From NCBI GenBank assembly GCA_903819975.1, contig CAIJFI010000006.1, positions 124,001 through 188,000 on the forward strand: a stretch of 64,000 nucleotides of DNA, read 5' to 3'. The stretch comes from an uncultured Bacteroidota bacterium (GTDB lineage: Bacteria; Bacteroidota; Bacteroidia; Chitinophagales; Chitinophagaceae). The notes under the pieces are model-generated. The model did not search any database, was not told the DNA's origin, and worked only from the letters and a program-made list of their open reading frames with translations. Each line of letters opens with the position of its first letter. Position 1 is the stretch's first letter. Position numbers and translations under genes: made by a program. Positions 21,117 through 30,502 of this stretch are shown in pieces.

Positions 21117-23846
21117 TTAATGTAAACCCCAATCACGACCTTTCATAATAGCTGGCAATCCATTACTCATCCAGGTAGGCATTGGCTCTCCTTTTAAATA
21201 ATGATCAAAGAATTGTTGTTCTCTAATTTGAATGTCTTTTCTGTTTTTACGTTCAACTAAATTATGAGCTTCATTATTGTATACTAATAACCAGATTTTT
21301 TTATTTAATCTACGCATTGCAGTAAAGTACTCAATACCTTGATACCAAGGCACAGCGTCGTCTGCGTCATTACTCATAATTACTAAAGGAGTTGTAACAC
21401 TTGGTAAAGAGAATAAAGGAGAATTTTTGATATACAAATCTGGTCTTTCCCATAAGCTTGCACCAATTCTACTTTGTGTTTTTTCATATTGGAATTGACG
21501 ATTTACTCCTGTACCCCATCTAATGCCACCATAAGCACTAGTCATATTAACAACTGGGGCACCTGCCCAAGCCGCAGCATATAATTTTGTTTTATTTATT
21601 AAATATGCAATTTGGTACCCACCCCAACTTTGACCTTGTAATCCAACCTTTGTACTATCAATAAAACCTTTTTGGATGATAGCTCTAGTTCCACTCAAGA
21701 TATAGTCATATGCTCCCTGTCCAGGATAACCCTTTTGATACCAAATATCTGGCACAAAAACTACATACCCTCTACTTGCAAAAAATGGGATATTTAATCT
21801 TGAAGGAGTTGGAGCAGGCGCTAAATAGTTATGAAGGGTTTGATTGTTTCTTTCATAAAAATATACAATCATTGGATATTTCTTTTTAGCATCAAAATTT
21901 TCTGGAAGATACAATACACCTTCGGCAGTTTTACCAGTATAAGATTTCCATTTTACTATTTGAGATGTCATCCAATTATATTCATCTTGTTGCTTATTAA
22001 TTTTGGTAAATGCAATAGGACTTTGCTTACTTGTATTAAACGTATAATGAAATAGATTAGGCGAGTTTTTCTCATCCTCTTGTGAAACTACTAAATCATT
22101 TGATTTTTTTGCCGCAACTATAGTAGTAATATGCATTGGCAAACTATTAATTACGATTAATTGCTTCGTATCCAACTTTAAACTTACCAATTGCTCCGTT
22201 TTATCTAATTCGCTGAACCCTTTTAACAAAATGGTTTCATTAGGTGATAATGTTTTGCGTTCATTATCTGTTTCTACAAAACGATATTCGATTTTATCTT
22301 TTCTGCCATTTGTTAATTGAACAGATTGCTTTAAACCATTTGCATCAACAAGCCACAAATCATATCTATCATAGATTATTAATTGATCATTATTATTTAA
22401 CCATTTAGCAATCCCATAGGCATTTGGATCATCTGGAACATCGTTATCCTCGTCAAACAATAATGTTTTTATATCTTTAGCAATTTGCAATGTTTTACCT
22501 GTACTTGCGTTGTAGGTAAAATACTTTTTCTGAGGTTCATCATAATATAAAAGCTTGGTTCCATCATAAGAACTAGAGATCAAATTTCCTTTCCATCCTT
22601 TATGTACTAATTGTTTTGTACCAGTGGCATTATTGATACTGTATATGTCTTTTAAAGCAAACCCCTGCCATTGGAAGGCAACTGCATATGCGGAATCTAA
22701 AGTTGCATAAGTTAAATTACCATCCCCTTCCTTAGTACTTATCAAATCGCGTTCTTTAATCTTGCCTAAATAAACTACCGCATCATTAGTAGTATTATAT
22801 AAAACAGTCTCTGTACTCTTTAATGAAACATCTAAATTCTTTAATTGAACAGACTGTAGGTTAGCATCTGCATAATGCCAAATGTCTAAACTTGCTCTTT
22901 CAAATTCTGGCAAGCTTGTGTCTTTTGCAGGTAAAATTGGTTGAATACCAAATTCCAAAATATTGCCAGATTTACTAAAGTTTAATTTACGATCTCCACC
23001 AATTGTATAAGCGTTTGGTAAACTAGTATGTGATCTTGTAACAATTCGTTTAGCGGAATCAAAACTATTTTCATAGTATGCTAAAGTGTAGTTTTTTTGC
23101 AAAGCTTTATCCGAACTATCCTGTTCTATTAAGTAAGCTAATTTGTTGCCATCTTCATGCCAAACTAAACCAGTTGCAGTATTAAAGTTCTTGCTAATTA
23201 CCTTTGTAATAGTATCAGCAATATTTGCTACTAATATCTTTGCCTCCGTAGTTTTAGTTTTTACTTGATACATAGCAACACCCAAGGCTTTTGGATGAAT
23301 ACTATATGAAGCGATATTGCTGAAAGTTCTAGAAACTTTACCATTTAAATCTTTTAATACAAGATCAGAACCCTCTTTATTAAGGTCTCCTTTTTTGTCT
23401 TTTAAATAGACCAACATATCGTTACCATGCTCGGCTAATTGAAAGCTTTTAACAGATGCAATTTTCTCAATTACTAGGGTATTCAAATTCACTATCACCA
23501 AACTGTCTTTTGGCATTTCATCCGGTTTCTTTTTATCAATTTTTGCTTTTCTAGTATCTGCAAAAAACGGCTTAATTTTTGCTATTAAAAATTGGCCATC
23601 TTCAGAAAAAACTGGTTGTGCTCCACGATTAATTGAAATTTCGGAATTAGCAGTTAAATTCTTTATAATTAATTGCGCATCTCCCTCTTGAGGAGTAATT
23701 GCATAAACTATAAATTTTCCCTGTGGTTGATAAGTAACCTCTCTTATACTCTGCCATCCATCATAAACAGTATGATCAAGCACTTTCTTTTGTCCAAATA
23801 CACAGACTGAAACTACTAACAGCAATAATGTGAATCCTTTTTTCAT
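21117..23846 (-). CDS. S9 family prolyl oligopeptidase-like serine peptidase
   Basis: Signal peptide; GLQGQSWGGYQIAYL nucleophile motif; NDADDAVPWYQGIEYF; NEAHNL. Confidence 0.92.
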   Translation of the reverse strand: MKKGFTLLLLVVSVCVFGQKKVLDHTVYDGWQSIREVTYQPQGKFIVYAITPQEGDAQLIIKNLTANSEISINRGAQPVFSEDGQFLIAKIKPFFADTRKAKIDKKKPDEMPKDSLVIVNLNTLVIEKIASVKSFQLAEHGNDMLVYLKDKKGDLNKEGSDLVLKDLNGKVSRTFSNIASYSIHPKALGVAMYQVKTKTTEAKILVANIADTITKVISKNFNTATGLVWHEDGNKLAYLIEQDSSDKALQKNYTLAYYENSFDSAKRIVTRSHTSLPNAYTIGGDRKLNFSKSGNILEFGIQPILPAKDTSLPEFERASLDIWHYADANLQSVQLKNLDVSLKSTETVLYNTTNDAVVYLGKIKERDLISTKEGDGNLTYATLDSAYAVAFQWQGFALKDIYSINNATGTKQLVHKGWKGNLISSSYDGTKLLYYDEPQKKYFTYNASTGKTLQIAKDIKTLLFDEDNDVPDDPNAYGIAKWLNNNDQLIIYDRYDLWLVDANGLKQSVQLTNGRKDKIEYRFVETDNERKTLSPNETILLKGFSELDKTEQLVSLKLDTKQLIVINSLPMHITTIVAAKKSNDLVVSQEDEKNSPNLFHYTFNTSKQSPIAFTKINKQQDEYNWMTSQIVKWKSYTGKTAEGVLYLPENFDAKKKYPMIVYFYERNNQTLHNYLAPAPTPSRLNIPFFASRGYVVFVPDIWYQKGYPGQGAYDYILSGTRAIIQKGFIDSTKVGLQGQSWGGYQIAYLINKTKLYAAAWAGAPVVNMTSAYGGIRWGTGVNRQFQYEKTQSRIGASLWERPDLYIKNSPLFSLPSVTTPLVIMSNDADDAVPWYQGIEYFTAMRRLNKKIWLLVYNNEAHNLVERKNRKDIQIREQQFFDHYLKGEPMPTWMSNGLPAIMKGRDWGLH

Positions 23847-23923
23847 ATTAAATATTTAATTTATGTTTTAGTCAACCTTTTACAATTAAATTTGTTTTGT
23901 AATTTATCAAAATGTGACTAGAA

Positions 23924-26374
23924 ATGAAACAATTTTACATGATTGGCTGTCTTTTATTTATACAGACCATTGCATTTGCTCAAAATACAGGTGTTTTAAC
24001 AGGAGAAGTTATAGATAAGAATACGCAAAAGCCTATTGCGGGTGCGAATGTAAAACTCGTTAACACTAAATTTAGTGGCATTACCGATAGTTTGGGTAGG
24101 TATATATTTAAGCAAATCCCTACAGGTCAATATCAAGTGAATGTCAACTCCTTAGGTAGTTTACCCTATACCCTATATAATGTAATAGTTACTTCGGGTA
24201 ATATTACAAGTAATAGTATTGAATTATTACCCCAAGAATTTTCATTAAAAGTAGTTACAGTAGGAAATGTAAAAAAGTCGGTAAGGGCAGCTACTTTGGA
24301 AACTCCTTTAAGTGTACAAAAACTCACGGCAGAGGAAATTAAATCTAATCCAGGCGGAAATTTCGATATTTCAAAAGTAGTCCAAACCTTACCAGGCGTA
24401 ACTGGATCTGCAAGCACCGGTGCTGGTTTTAGGAATGATGTGATTGTAAGAGGTGGTGCACCAAATGAAAATGTATTTTATTTAGATGGGATAGAAATTC
24501 CAGTAATTAATCATTTTACTACACAAGGAAGTGCTGGTGGCCCTCAAGGAATTTTAAATGTATCATTTATTGACGAAGTTAAATTATCAAGTTCGGCATT
24601 TGATGCTAAATACGATAATGCACTTTCATCGGTATTTGAATTCAAGCAAAAGAAAGGGAATGCTGAAAAAATTCAAGGCAATATTCGTTTAGGCGCAACC
24701 GAAGTTGCATCCACTTTAGAAGGCCCTTTGAATAAGTCAGGAAAGACTACTTATTTATTATCGGCACGTAGAAGTTATTTACAATTTCTATTCAAAGCTT
24801 TAGACATACCGATACGTCCAAATTATTGGGATTTCCAATTAAAAGTAACACATATTATTGATCCTAAAACTACACTAACTGTTTTAGGAGTTGGTGCAAT
24901 AGATGATTTTGCTTTTGCAGCACCTAAAAACGCAACTCCTGAAAAAATTTATGCATTAAATGCGGGCCCATCTATTAACCAATGGAGTTATACAGTTGGC
25001 GCTTCTTTGAAAAAACTTATTAATAAAGGATATTGGAACTTAAGTATTAGCCGTAATCATTTGAACAATATCAACGAAAAATATCAAAATAATTTAGGCC
25101 CAGATAAAGGAGAAAAAACTTTAGACTATACCTCTAATGAAATTGGGAATAATCTAAGATGGGATTTAACTAAAAGCCTTATTGGATTCAAATGGACTAC
25201 AGGATTTAATATTCAAAACATTGGTTACGACAACTCCACCAACCAATTGATACAGTTTGCTTCATTATCTACTTTAGGTGGGAAAAATGTTTTTATCAAT
25301 CCTGTTCGTTTTCAATATTCATCTGATTTAACATACAATAAATATGGTGCATTTTTACAAATTGGTAAAAAAGCATTTGATAACCGTTTAGGCTTAAGTG
25401 CTGGTATAAGATCCGATGCAAATAGTTATACAAAGGACGGCAATGAATGGCTAAAAAGATTGTCACCAAGAGTAAGTTTAAGCTACGTGCTAACCAATGA
25501 ATTAACAGTTAATGCGTCTGTTGGCAAATATTATAAACTAGCACCAAATACCGTTCTTGGGTTTAAAGACAATACTGGAGTTATGATAAATCAGAATGCA
25601 AACTACACATCTAGTATGCACTATGTAACAGGCATTGAATACATACCTAGTGATGCCAATCGATTTACAGCCGAAGTATTTTATAAGAAGTATGATCATG
25701 TGCCAATGAGTATTAATAAGGGTGTAAGTTTAAGTAATTTAGGTGCAGATTTTAATATCTTAGGCAATGAACCTGTTGCAACTACTGGTCTAGGCCGCAG
25801 TTATGGTTTTGAATTGTTTGCACAACAAAAATTAACAGATAGATTCTTTGGCATCATTAGCTATAGTTATTTCAAAAGCGAATACACAAATACATTAGGA
25901 GTTTATATACCTAGTGCTTGGCAAAATACGAATCTAATAAGTATTACAGGTGGATACAAATTTAAAAAGAATTGGGAAATGGGTGTTAAGTTTAGATATC
26001 AAGGTGGCACTCCATACACTCCTTATGATATGAACTTAAGTAAAACTAATTTTGCAACATTGGGGATTGGTGTTTTTGATTACGCTAAATTAAACAGCTT
26101 AACAAATAATGCATATCATTCTAGTGATATTAGAATAGACAAGAAATATAATTACAAGAAAACAACTTTAGATTTCTTTTTAGATATAACAAATTGGTAT
26201 GCAGCTAAATCAGTAGCACCTCCATTTTATGTATTTAGCGCAAATGACGATGGTACCTTCAAAACAACCAATGGAGCTGCATTAAATGCAGATAGCTCCA
26301 ATGCAATACCTAAATTACTGGATAACAATAGAGTGTTCGTAACTCCAACCTTTGGATTTATTTGGGAATTCTAA
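23924..26374 (+). CDS. TonB-dependent receptor with carboxypeptidase-like regulatory domain
   Basis: GEVIDKNTQKPIAGANVKL, plug domain NEN VFYLDGIEIPVINHF, C-terminal barrel ending FGFIWEF. Confidence 0.92.
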   Translation: MKQFYMIGCLLFIQTIAFAQNTGVLTGEVIDKNTQKPIAGANVKLVNTKFSGITDSLGRYIFKQIPTGQYQVNVNSLGSLPYTLYNVIVTSGNITSNSIELLPQEFSLKVVTVGNVKKSVRAATLETPLSVQKLTAEEIKSNPGGNFDISKVVQTLPGVTGSASTGAGFRNDVIVRGGAPNENVFYLDGIEIPVINHFTTQGSAGGPQGILNVSFIDEVKLSSSAFDAKYDNALSSVFEFKQKKGNAEKIQGNIRLGATEVASTLEGPLNKSGKTTYLLSARRSYLQFLFKALDIPIRPNYWDFQLKVTHIIDPKTTLTVLGVGAIDDFAFAAPKNATPEKIYALNAGPSINQWSYTVGASLKKLINKGYWNLSISRNHLNNINEKYQNNLGPDKGEKTLDYTSNEIGNNLRWDLTKSLIGFKWTTGFNIQNIGYDNSTNQLIQFASLSTLGGKNVFINPVRFQYSSDLTYNKYGAFLQIGKKAFDNRLGLSAGIRSDANSYTKDGNEWLKRLSPRVSLSYVLTNELTVNASVGKYYKLAPNTVLGFKDNTGVMINQNANYTSSMHYVTGIEYIPSDANRFTAEVFYKKYDHVPMSINKGVSLSNLGADFNILGNEPVATTGLGRSYGFELFAQQKLTDRFFGIISYSYFKSEYTNTLGVYIPSAWQNTNLISITGGYKFKKNWEMGVKFRYQGGTPYTPYDMNLSKTNFATLGIGVFDYAKLNSLTNNAYHSSDIRIDKKYNYKKTTLDFFLDITNWYAAKSVAPPFYVFSANDDGTFKTTNGAALNADSSNAIPKLLDNNRVFVTPTFGFIWEF

Positions 26375-26395
26375 CCGTTGTAAGGAGGAAATATA

Positions 26396-27139
26396 TTATT
26401 GGTTCTTTTTTATTAATTTAATAAAACGACCAGTAATATATAACCATTGCATATTTAAAACTCCTAAAATGGCTTCTTTAATGATGCCTTTGGACATTTT
26501 ACTTACACCAATTTTTCTATCAATGAAAACAATTGCCACTTCTTTAATTTTGAAGCCGAGTCTCCAAGCAGCAAATTTCATTTCAATTTGGAAAGCGTAA
26601 CCTATGAATTTAATATTATCTAAATTAATACTAGATAATACCTCTCTTTTATAACAAACAAAACCGGCAGTTGGGTCTTTAACTGGCATTCCAGTTATTA
26701 TTCTAGTATAAGCGGAACCTCCTTGTGAATATATTTTTCTATCTAAAGGCCAGTTTTCAGTTGCACCACCTTTAACATACCTACTACCTACAGCTACATC
26801 TGCTCCAGCGTCACATGCAGCACATAAACGACCAAGATCATTTGGATTATGCGAAAAATCAGCATCCATCTCAATGATATAATCATAACCATTTTTCAAT
26901 GCCCATTTAAATCCATGTATATAAGCAGTTCCTAAACCTAATTTTCCACTTCGGCATTCTATGTATACCCTACCTGGATGTGCTTGCATAATAGATCTTA
27001 CAATATCTGCAGTACCGTCAGGGGAACCATCATCTATCACTAAAATATGGTATCCAGTCTCAAAAGCCAATACTGCTCCAATTATAGAAGCAATATTCTC
27101 TTTCTCGTTATAAGTTGGTATTAAAACAATTTTTTTCAC
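26396..27139 (-). CDS. Polyprenol monophosphomannose synthase-type GT2 glycosyltransferase
   Basis: IPTYNEKENI, DDGSPDGTADIV, EMDADFSHNPNDL, SRYVKGG. Confidence 0.92.
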   Translation of the reverse strand: MKKIVLIPTYNEKENIASIIGAVLAFETGYHILVIDDGSPDGTADIVRSIMQAHPGRVYIECRSGKLGLGTAYIHGFKWALKNGYDYIIEMDADFSHNPNDLGRLCAACDAGADVAVGSRYVKGGATENWPLDRKIYSQGGSAYTRIITGMPVKDPTAGFVCYKREVLSSINLDNIKFIGYAFQIEMKFAAWRLGFKIKEVAIVFIDRKIGVSKMSKGIIKEAILGVLNMQWLYITGRFIKLIKKNQ

Positions 27140-27190
27140 TGAGGATTGGGGGGTATTGAGTGATAAAATTACTAAATAGATTTATATAAA

Positions 27191-27958
27191 CTATTTATTT
27201 AATATAGATTTATTTAAGATTTCTGTTAATTTTTGCTTCGTATGTAAAGCAAAATCGCCTTTCATCATCCAATCGTAATATTGGGGCTCTTCCTTAAGGA
27301 CTTGAGTAACTGGCTTCCCCTTATGTTTTCCGAAGTTAAATACAGCCACTCCATTATCATAAATTAATCTGCGAGCAAAGTCAATTATTTCGTCTTCACC
27401 AGTAAATTTAACAATAGATTCAACCGTATTACCTATTTGAGGATAACGTTCAATTTGAGCTTCTAAAATTTCCCAAGTAGCTGTTGCATCTGCTTCGGCA
27501 GTATGTGCGTCTTGCAAAGTTTTATGACAGTAAAATTGGTATGCAGCACCTAAGGTTCTTTGCTCCATCATATGAAAAACCTTTTGAACATCTAATAATT
27601 TTCGACCCTCTATATCTACACTAATCCCAGCTCTTAAAAACTCTTCATTTAACATTGGAACGTCAAAACGATTACTGTTGTATCCACCAATATCAGAACC
27701 TTCCATAAATTGCTTAATCTCATTAGCAAGTGCCTTAAAGCTTGGTGCATCTTTAACCATATCATCGGAAATTCCATGCACATCAGAACTCGCTTTTGGA
27801 ATAGGCATTTCTGGATTAACTAATCTTCGTTTTACTTGTTTAGTACCATCAATGTTAATTTTAACAATTGCGATTTCTACAATTCTGTCGGTACTTACAT
27901 TAATACCTGTAGTTTCTAAATCAATAAAACAAATAGGTCTGGTTAAGGATAATGGCAT
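27191..27958 (-). CDS. 3'-5' exonuclease (DnaQ/DEDD family)
   Basis: FIDLETTGINVSTDRIVEIA, GYNSNRFDVPML, AHTAEADATAT. Confidence 0.9.
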   Translation of the reverse strand: MPLSLTRPICFIDLETTGINVSTDRIVEIAIVKINIDGTKQVKRRLVNPEMPIPKASSDVHGISDDMVKDAPSFKALANEIKQFMEGSDIGGYNSNRFDVPMLNEEFLRAGISVDIEGRKLLDVQKVFHMMEQRTLGAAYQFYCHKTLQDAHTAEADATATWEILEAQIERYPQIGNTVESIVKFTGEDEIIDFARRLIYDNGVAVFNFGKHKGKPVTQVLKEEPQYYDWMMKGDFALHTKQKLTEILNKSILNK

Positions 27959-28063
27959 AAAAAATATTATGCTCCGAAGTTAAACATATTTAACAAGTAT
28001 TTTGTGTGAATTTTTACCATAAAGTAGGTTTAAAATGTATAATTTTATGTTCAAATCAAGAAT

Positions 28064-28396
28064 ATGAATTGGATTCAACTAAATGCTTTAGAACAACTAG
28101 ACTTAATTCGCGAAGCTTCTTTCAATAAACCTCAGCTTATTTTTAAGCATAGTACAACTTGCAGTATTTCAAAAATGGCTTTTTCTAGATTCGAGCGTGC
28201 CGAAGCACCTGATACTATTGACTTCTACTATCTTGACTTATTAAATTATCGTTCCATTTCTAATGCGATTGCAGAGACATTTAAGATACATCACGAATCT
28301 CCACAAGTAATATTAATTAAGAACGGAGAATGTACTTATGACGAAAGCCATTATGGTATTATGATGGATGAAGTGATTGAACAAGCTGGCGTTTAA
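28064..28396 (+). CDS. ytxJ: YtxJ-like bacillithiol-system/thioredoxin-fold protein
   Basis: LIFKHSTTCSISKMAFSRFERA and HESPQVILIKNG; DUF2847/YtxJ pattern. Confidence 0.8.
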   Translation: MNWIQLNALEQLDLIREASFNKPQLIFKHSTTCSISKMAFSRFERAEAPDTIDFYYLDLLNYRSISNAIAETFKIHHESPQVILIKNGECTYDESHYGIMMDEVIEQAGV

Positions 28397-29578
28397 TTAC
28401 AAGCGCTCAATAATTAATGCACTTGCGCCACCTCCCCCATTACAAATAGCTGCAGCTCCATATTTCCCATTCACTTGTTGTAGAACATGAATGAGTGTGA
28501 CAACAATTCTTGCACCACTACATCCAAGAGGATGTCCTAAAGAAACAGCTCCACCATTGATGTTTACTTTGTTTGAATCCAATTTTAATAATTGAGTATT
28601 TACAATTCCAACAACAGAAAAGGCTTCATTAAATTCAAATGCGCTCATGTCTGCAGCAGTTAAATTAGCTTTTGCAAATGCTTTAGGTAAAGCTAGCGCG
28701 GGTGAAGTAGTAAACCATTTAGGATCCTGTTCTGCATCAGCATAACTAGTGATTTTAGCAATTGGTTTTAATCCTAATTCTTTCACTTTTTCACCACTCA
28801 TTAATATTAAAGCTGCAGCTCCGTCGTTCATGGTACTGGCATTAGCAGCAGTTACAGTCCCTTCCTTACTAAAAGCAGGATTTAATTGTGCAACTTTATC
28901 AAACTTTACATTAAATGGCTCTTCGTCTTTTGAAATTATAATTGGATCCCCTTTTCTCTGTGAAATAGTAACTGGTATAATTTCAGCGGTAAATAATCCT
29001 TTTTCAATTGCTGCTTGTGATTTTTTATAACTCTCTATCGCGAATGCATCCTGATCAACTCTTGAAATATTATTTTCTTTAGCACATAAGTCAGCAAAAT
29101 TACCCATCGCTACTTTATCATAGGCATCTACTAATCCGTCTTTTGCTAACCCATCCTGCATTGTGATATCACCATATTTGTTACCCCATCTTTGAGTTGT
29201 ATTATAAAAAGGTACATTGCTCATGCTTTCCATGCCACCAGCAATTATGATATCAGCATCTCCTAATAGTATATTTTGAGTAGCTAATGCAATTGATTTC
29301 ATTCCACTAGCACATACTTTGTTTATAGTTGTTGCTATTACTTTATCTGGAAGTCCAGCTGCTTTGCTAGCCTGTCTTGCTGGAGCTTGACCTAATCCTG
29401 CCTGTATCACAGAACCCATAATTACTTCATCAATTAAATTAGGGTCTAAATTTATTTTATCGATGGCTCCTTTAATGGCAATGCCACCTAAATTAACTGC
29501 AGACACACTGCTTAAACATCCACCAAAAGAACCAATTGGTGTTCTAACTGCAGCTACGATAAATACTTCCTTAGACAT
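28397..29578 (-). CDS. Acetyl-CoA C-acyltransferase (thiolase)
   Basis: NKVCASGMKSIALA, FNEAFSVVG, GGAVSLGHPLGCSGARI, CNGGGGASALI. Confidence 0.95.
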   Translation of the reverse strand: MSKEVFIVAAVRTPIGSFGGCLSSVSAVNLGGIAIKGAIDKINLDPNLIDEVIMGSVIQAGLGQAPARQASKAAGLPDKVIATTINKVCASGMKSIALATQNILLGDADIIIAGGMESMSNVPFYNTTQRWGNKYGDITMQDGLAKDGLVDAYDKVAMGNFADLCAKENNISRVDQDAFAIESYKKSQAAIEKGLFTAEIIPVTISQRKGDPIIISKDEEPFNVKFDKVAQLNPAFSKEGTVTAANASTMNDGAAALILMSGEKVKELGLKPIAKITSYADAEQDPKWFTTSPALALPKAFAKANLTAADMSAFEFNEAFSVVGIVNTQLLKLDSNKVNINGGAVSLGHPLGCSGARIVVTLIHVLQQVNGKYGAAAICNGGGGASALIIERL

Positions 29579-29587
29579 AAAATTAAT

Positions 29588-30463
29588 TTAAGCTTGTGGC
29601 GGTGTAGATTCTGGTGTAGCAGGTGGTTCAGCTAAACGAATACCACCATCTTCGATAGTAATAAGTTTAGATTTATACAAAATACCTACATTCATTTTAA
29701 AAGCTTTTTTGCTCATAGCAAAAAATGCATAAATATCTTCTGGACTAGACTTGTCATGATAAGGCAAGAACCCTTTATGTAGTTTCAACAATTTGATGAT
29801 TGTTTGCTGATCACCATCTAATTTCTCAACGCCTTGTTTACCAATTCCAATATCTAATTTATTGTCTTCTCTAATTTTCTTTACATATGCTTCGTCAATA
29901 AACTGACCAATGTGCAAATGTGTAAAAACTTCATTTTTATATACCAAACCTTGGTGAACTTGGTTAACAATTACAACATATCCAATTTCAGATTCACGAT
30001 ATACTTGAACCTTGACTTTCTCACCTTCTTTAACAGTTAAAAAATCGTTGCTAATTTGGTTGTCAATTTTTTCTGTTGCAGCAACTCTACCTGTTTGTTT
30101 GTCAATATATAATTTTACTAAATACTTGCCACCTAGGCGCATAGTAGATAGTTGTTGTGATGCTGGTACAAATACATCTTTCATTAATCCCCAATCCATA
30201 AATGCACCTTGACGAGTTACTTCAACCACTTTTAAAGCAGCGATATCACCCACAACAGCATAAGGCTCCTGTGTTGTAGCAATTAATCTGTTATCAGAAT
30301 CATGATAAACAAATACGCTTATAGTATCACCAACTTGTAATCCAGATGGCACAAATCTTTTTGGCAATAAAATACCCTCTTCACCATCGTCCATATAAAA
30401 ACCAAAGTCTACCTTTCGATCTACGCGCATCAGATTAAATTGACCTACATTAATGGTTGACAT
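29588..30463 (-). CDS. S1-like RNA-binding protein, CvfB-like
   Basis: FGFYMDDGEEGILLPKRFVP, GAFMDWGLMKDVFVPASQQ. Confidence 0.85.
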   Translation of the reverse strand: MSTINVGQFNLMRVDRKVDFGFYMDDGEEGILLPKRFVPSGLQVGDTISVFVYHDSDNRLIATTQEPYAVVGDIAALKVVEVTRQGAFMDWGLMKDVFVPASQQLSTMRLGGKYLVKLYIDKQTGRVAATEKIDNQISNDFLTVKEGEKVKVQVYRESEIGYVVIVNQVHQGLVYKNEVFTHLHIGQFIDEAYVKKIREDNKLDIGIGKQGVEKLDGDQQTIIKLLKLHKGFLPYHDKSSPEDIYAFFAMSKKAFKMNVGILYKSKLITIEDGGIRLAEPPATPESTPPQA

Positions 30464-30502
30464 GGTATATATTTTATTGGTTATTTAAAACCTATTATAA
30501 AT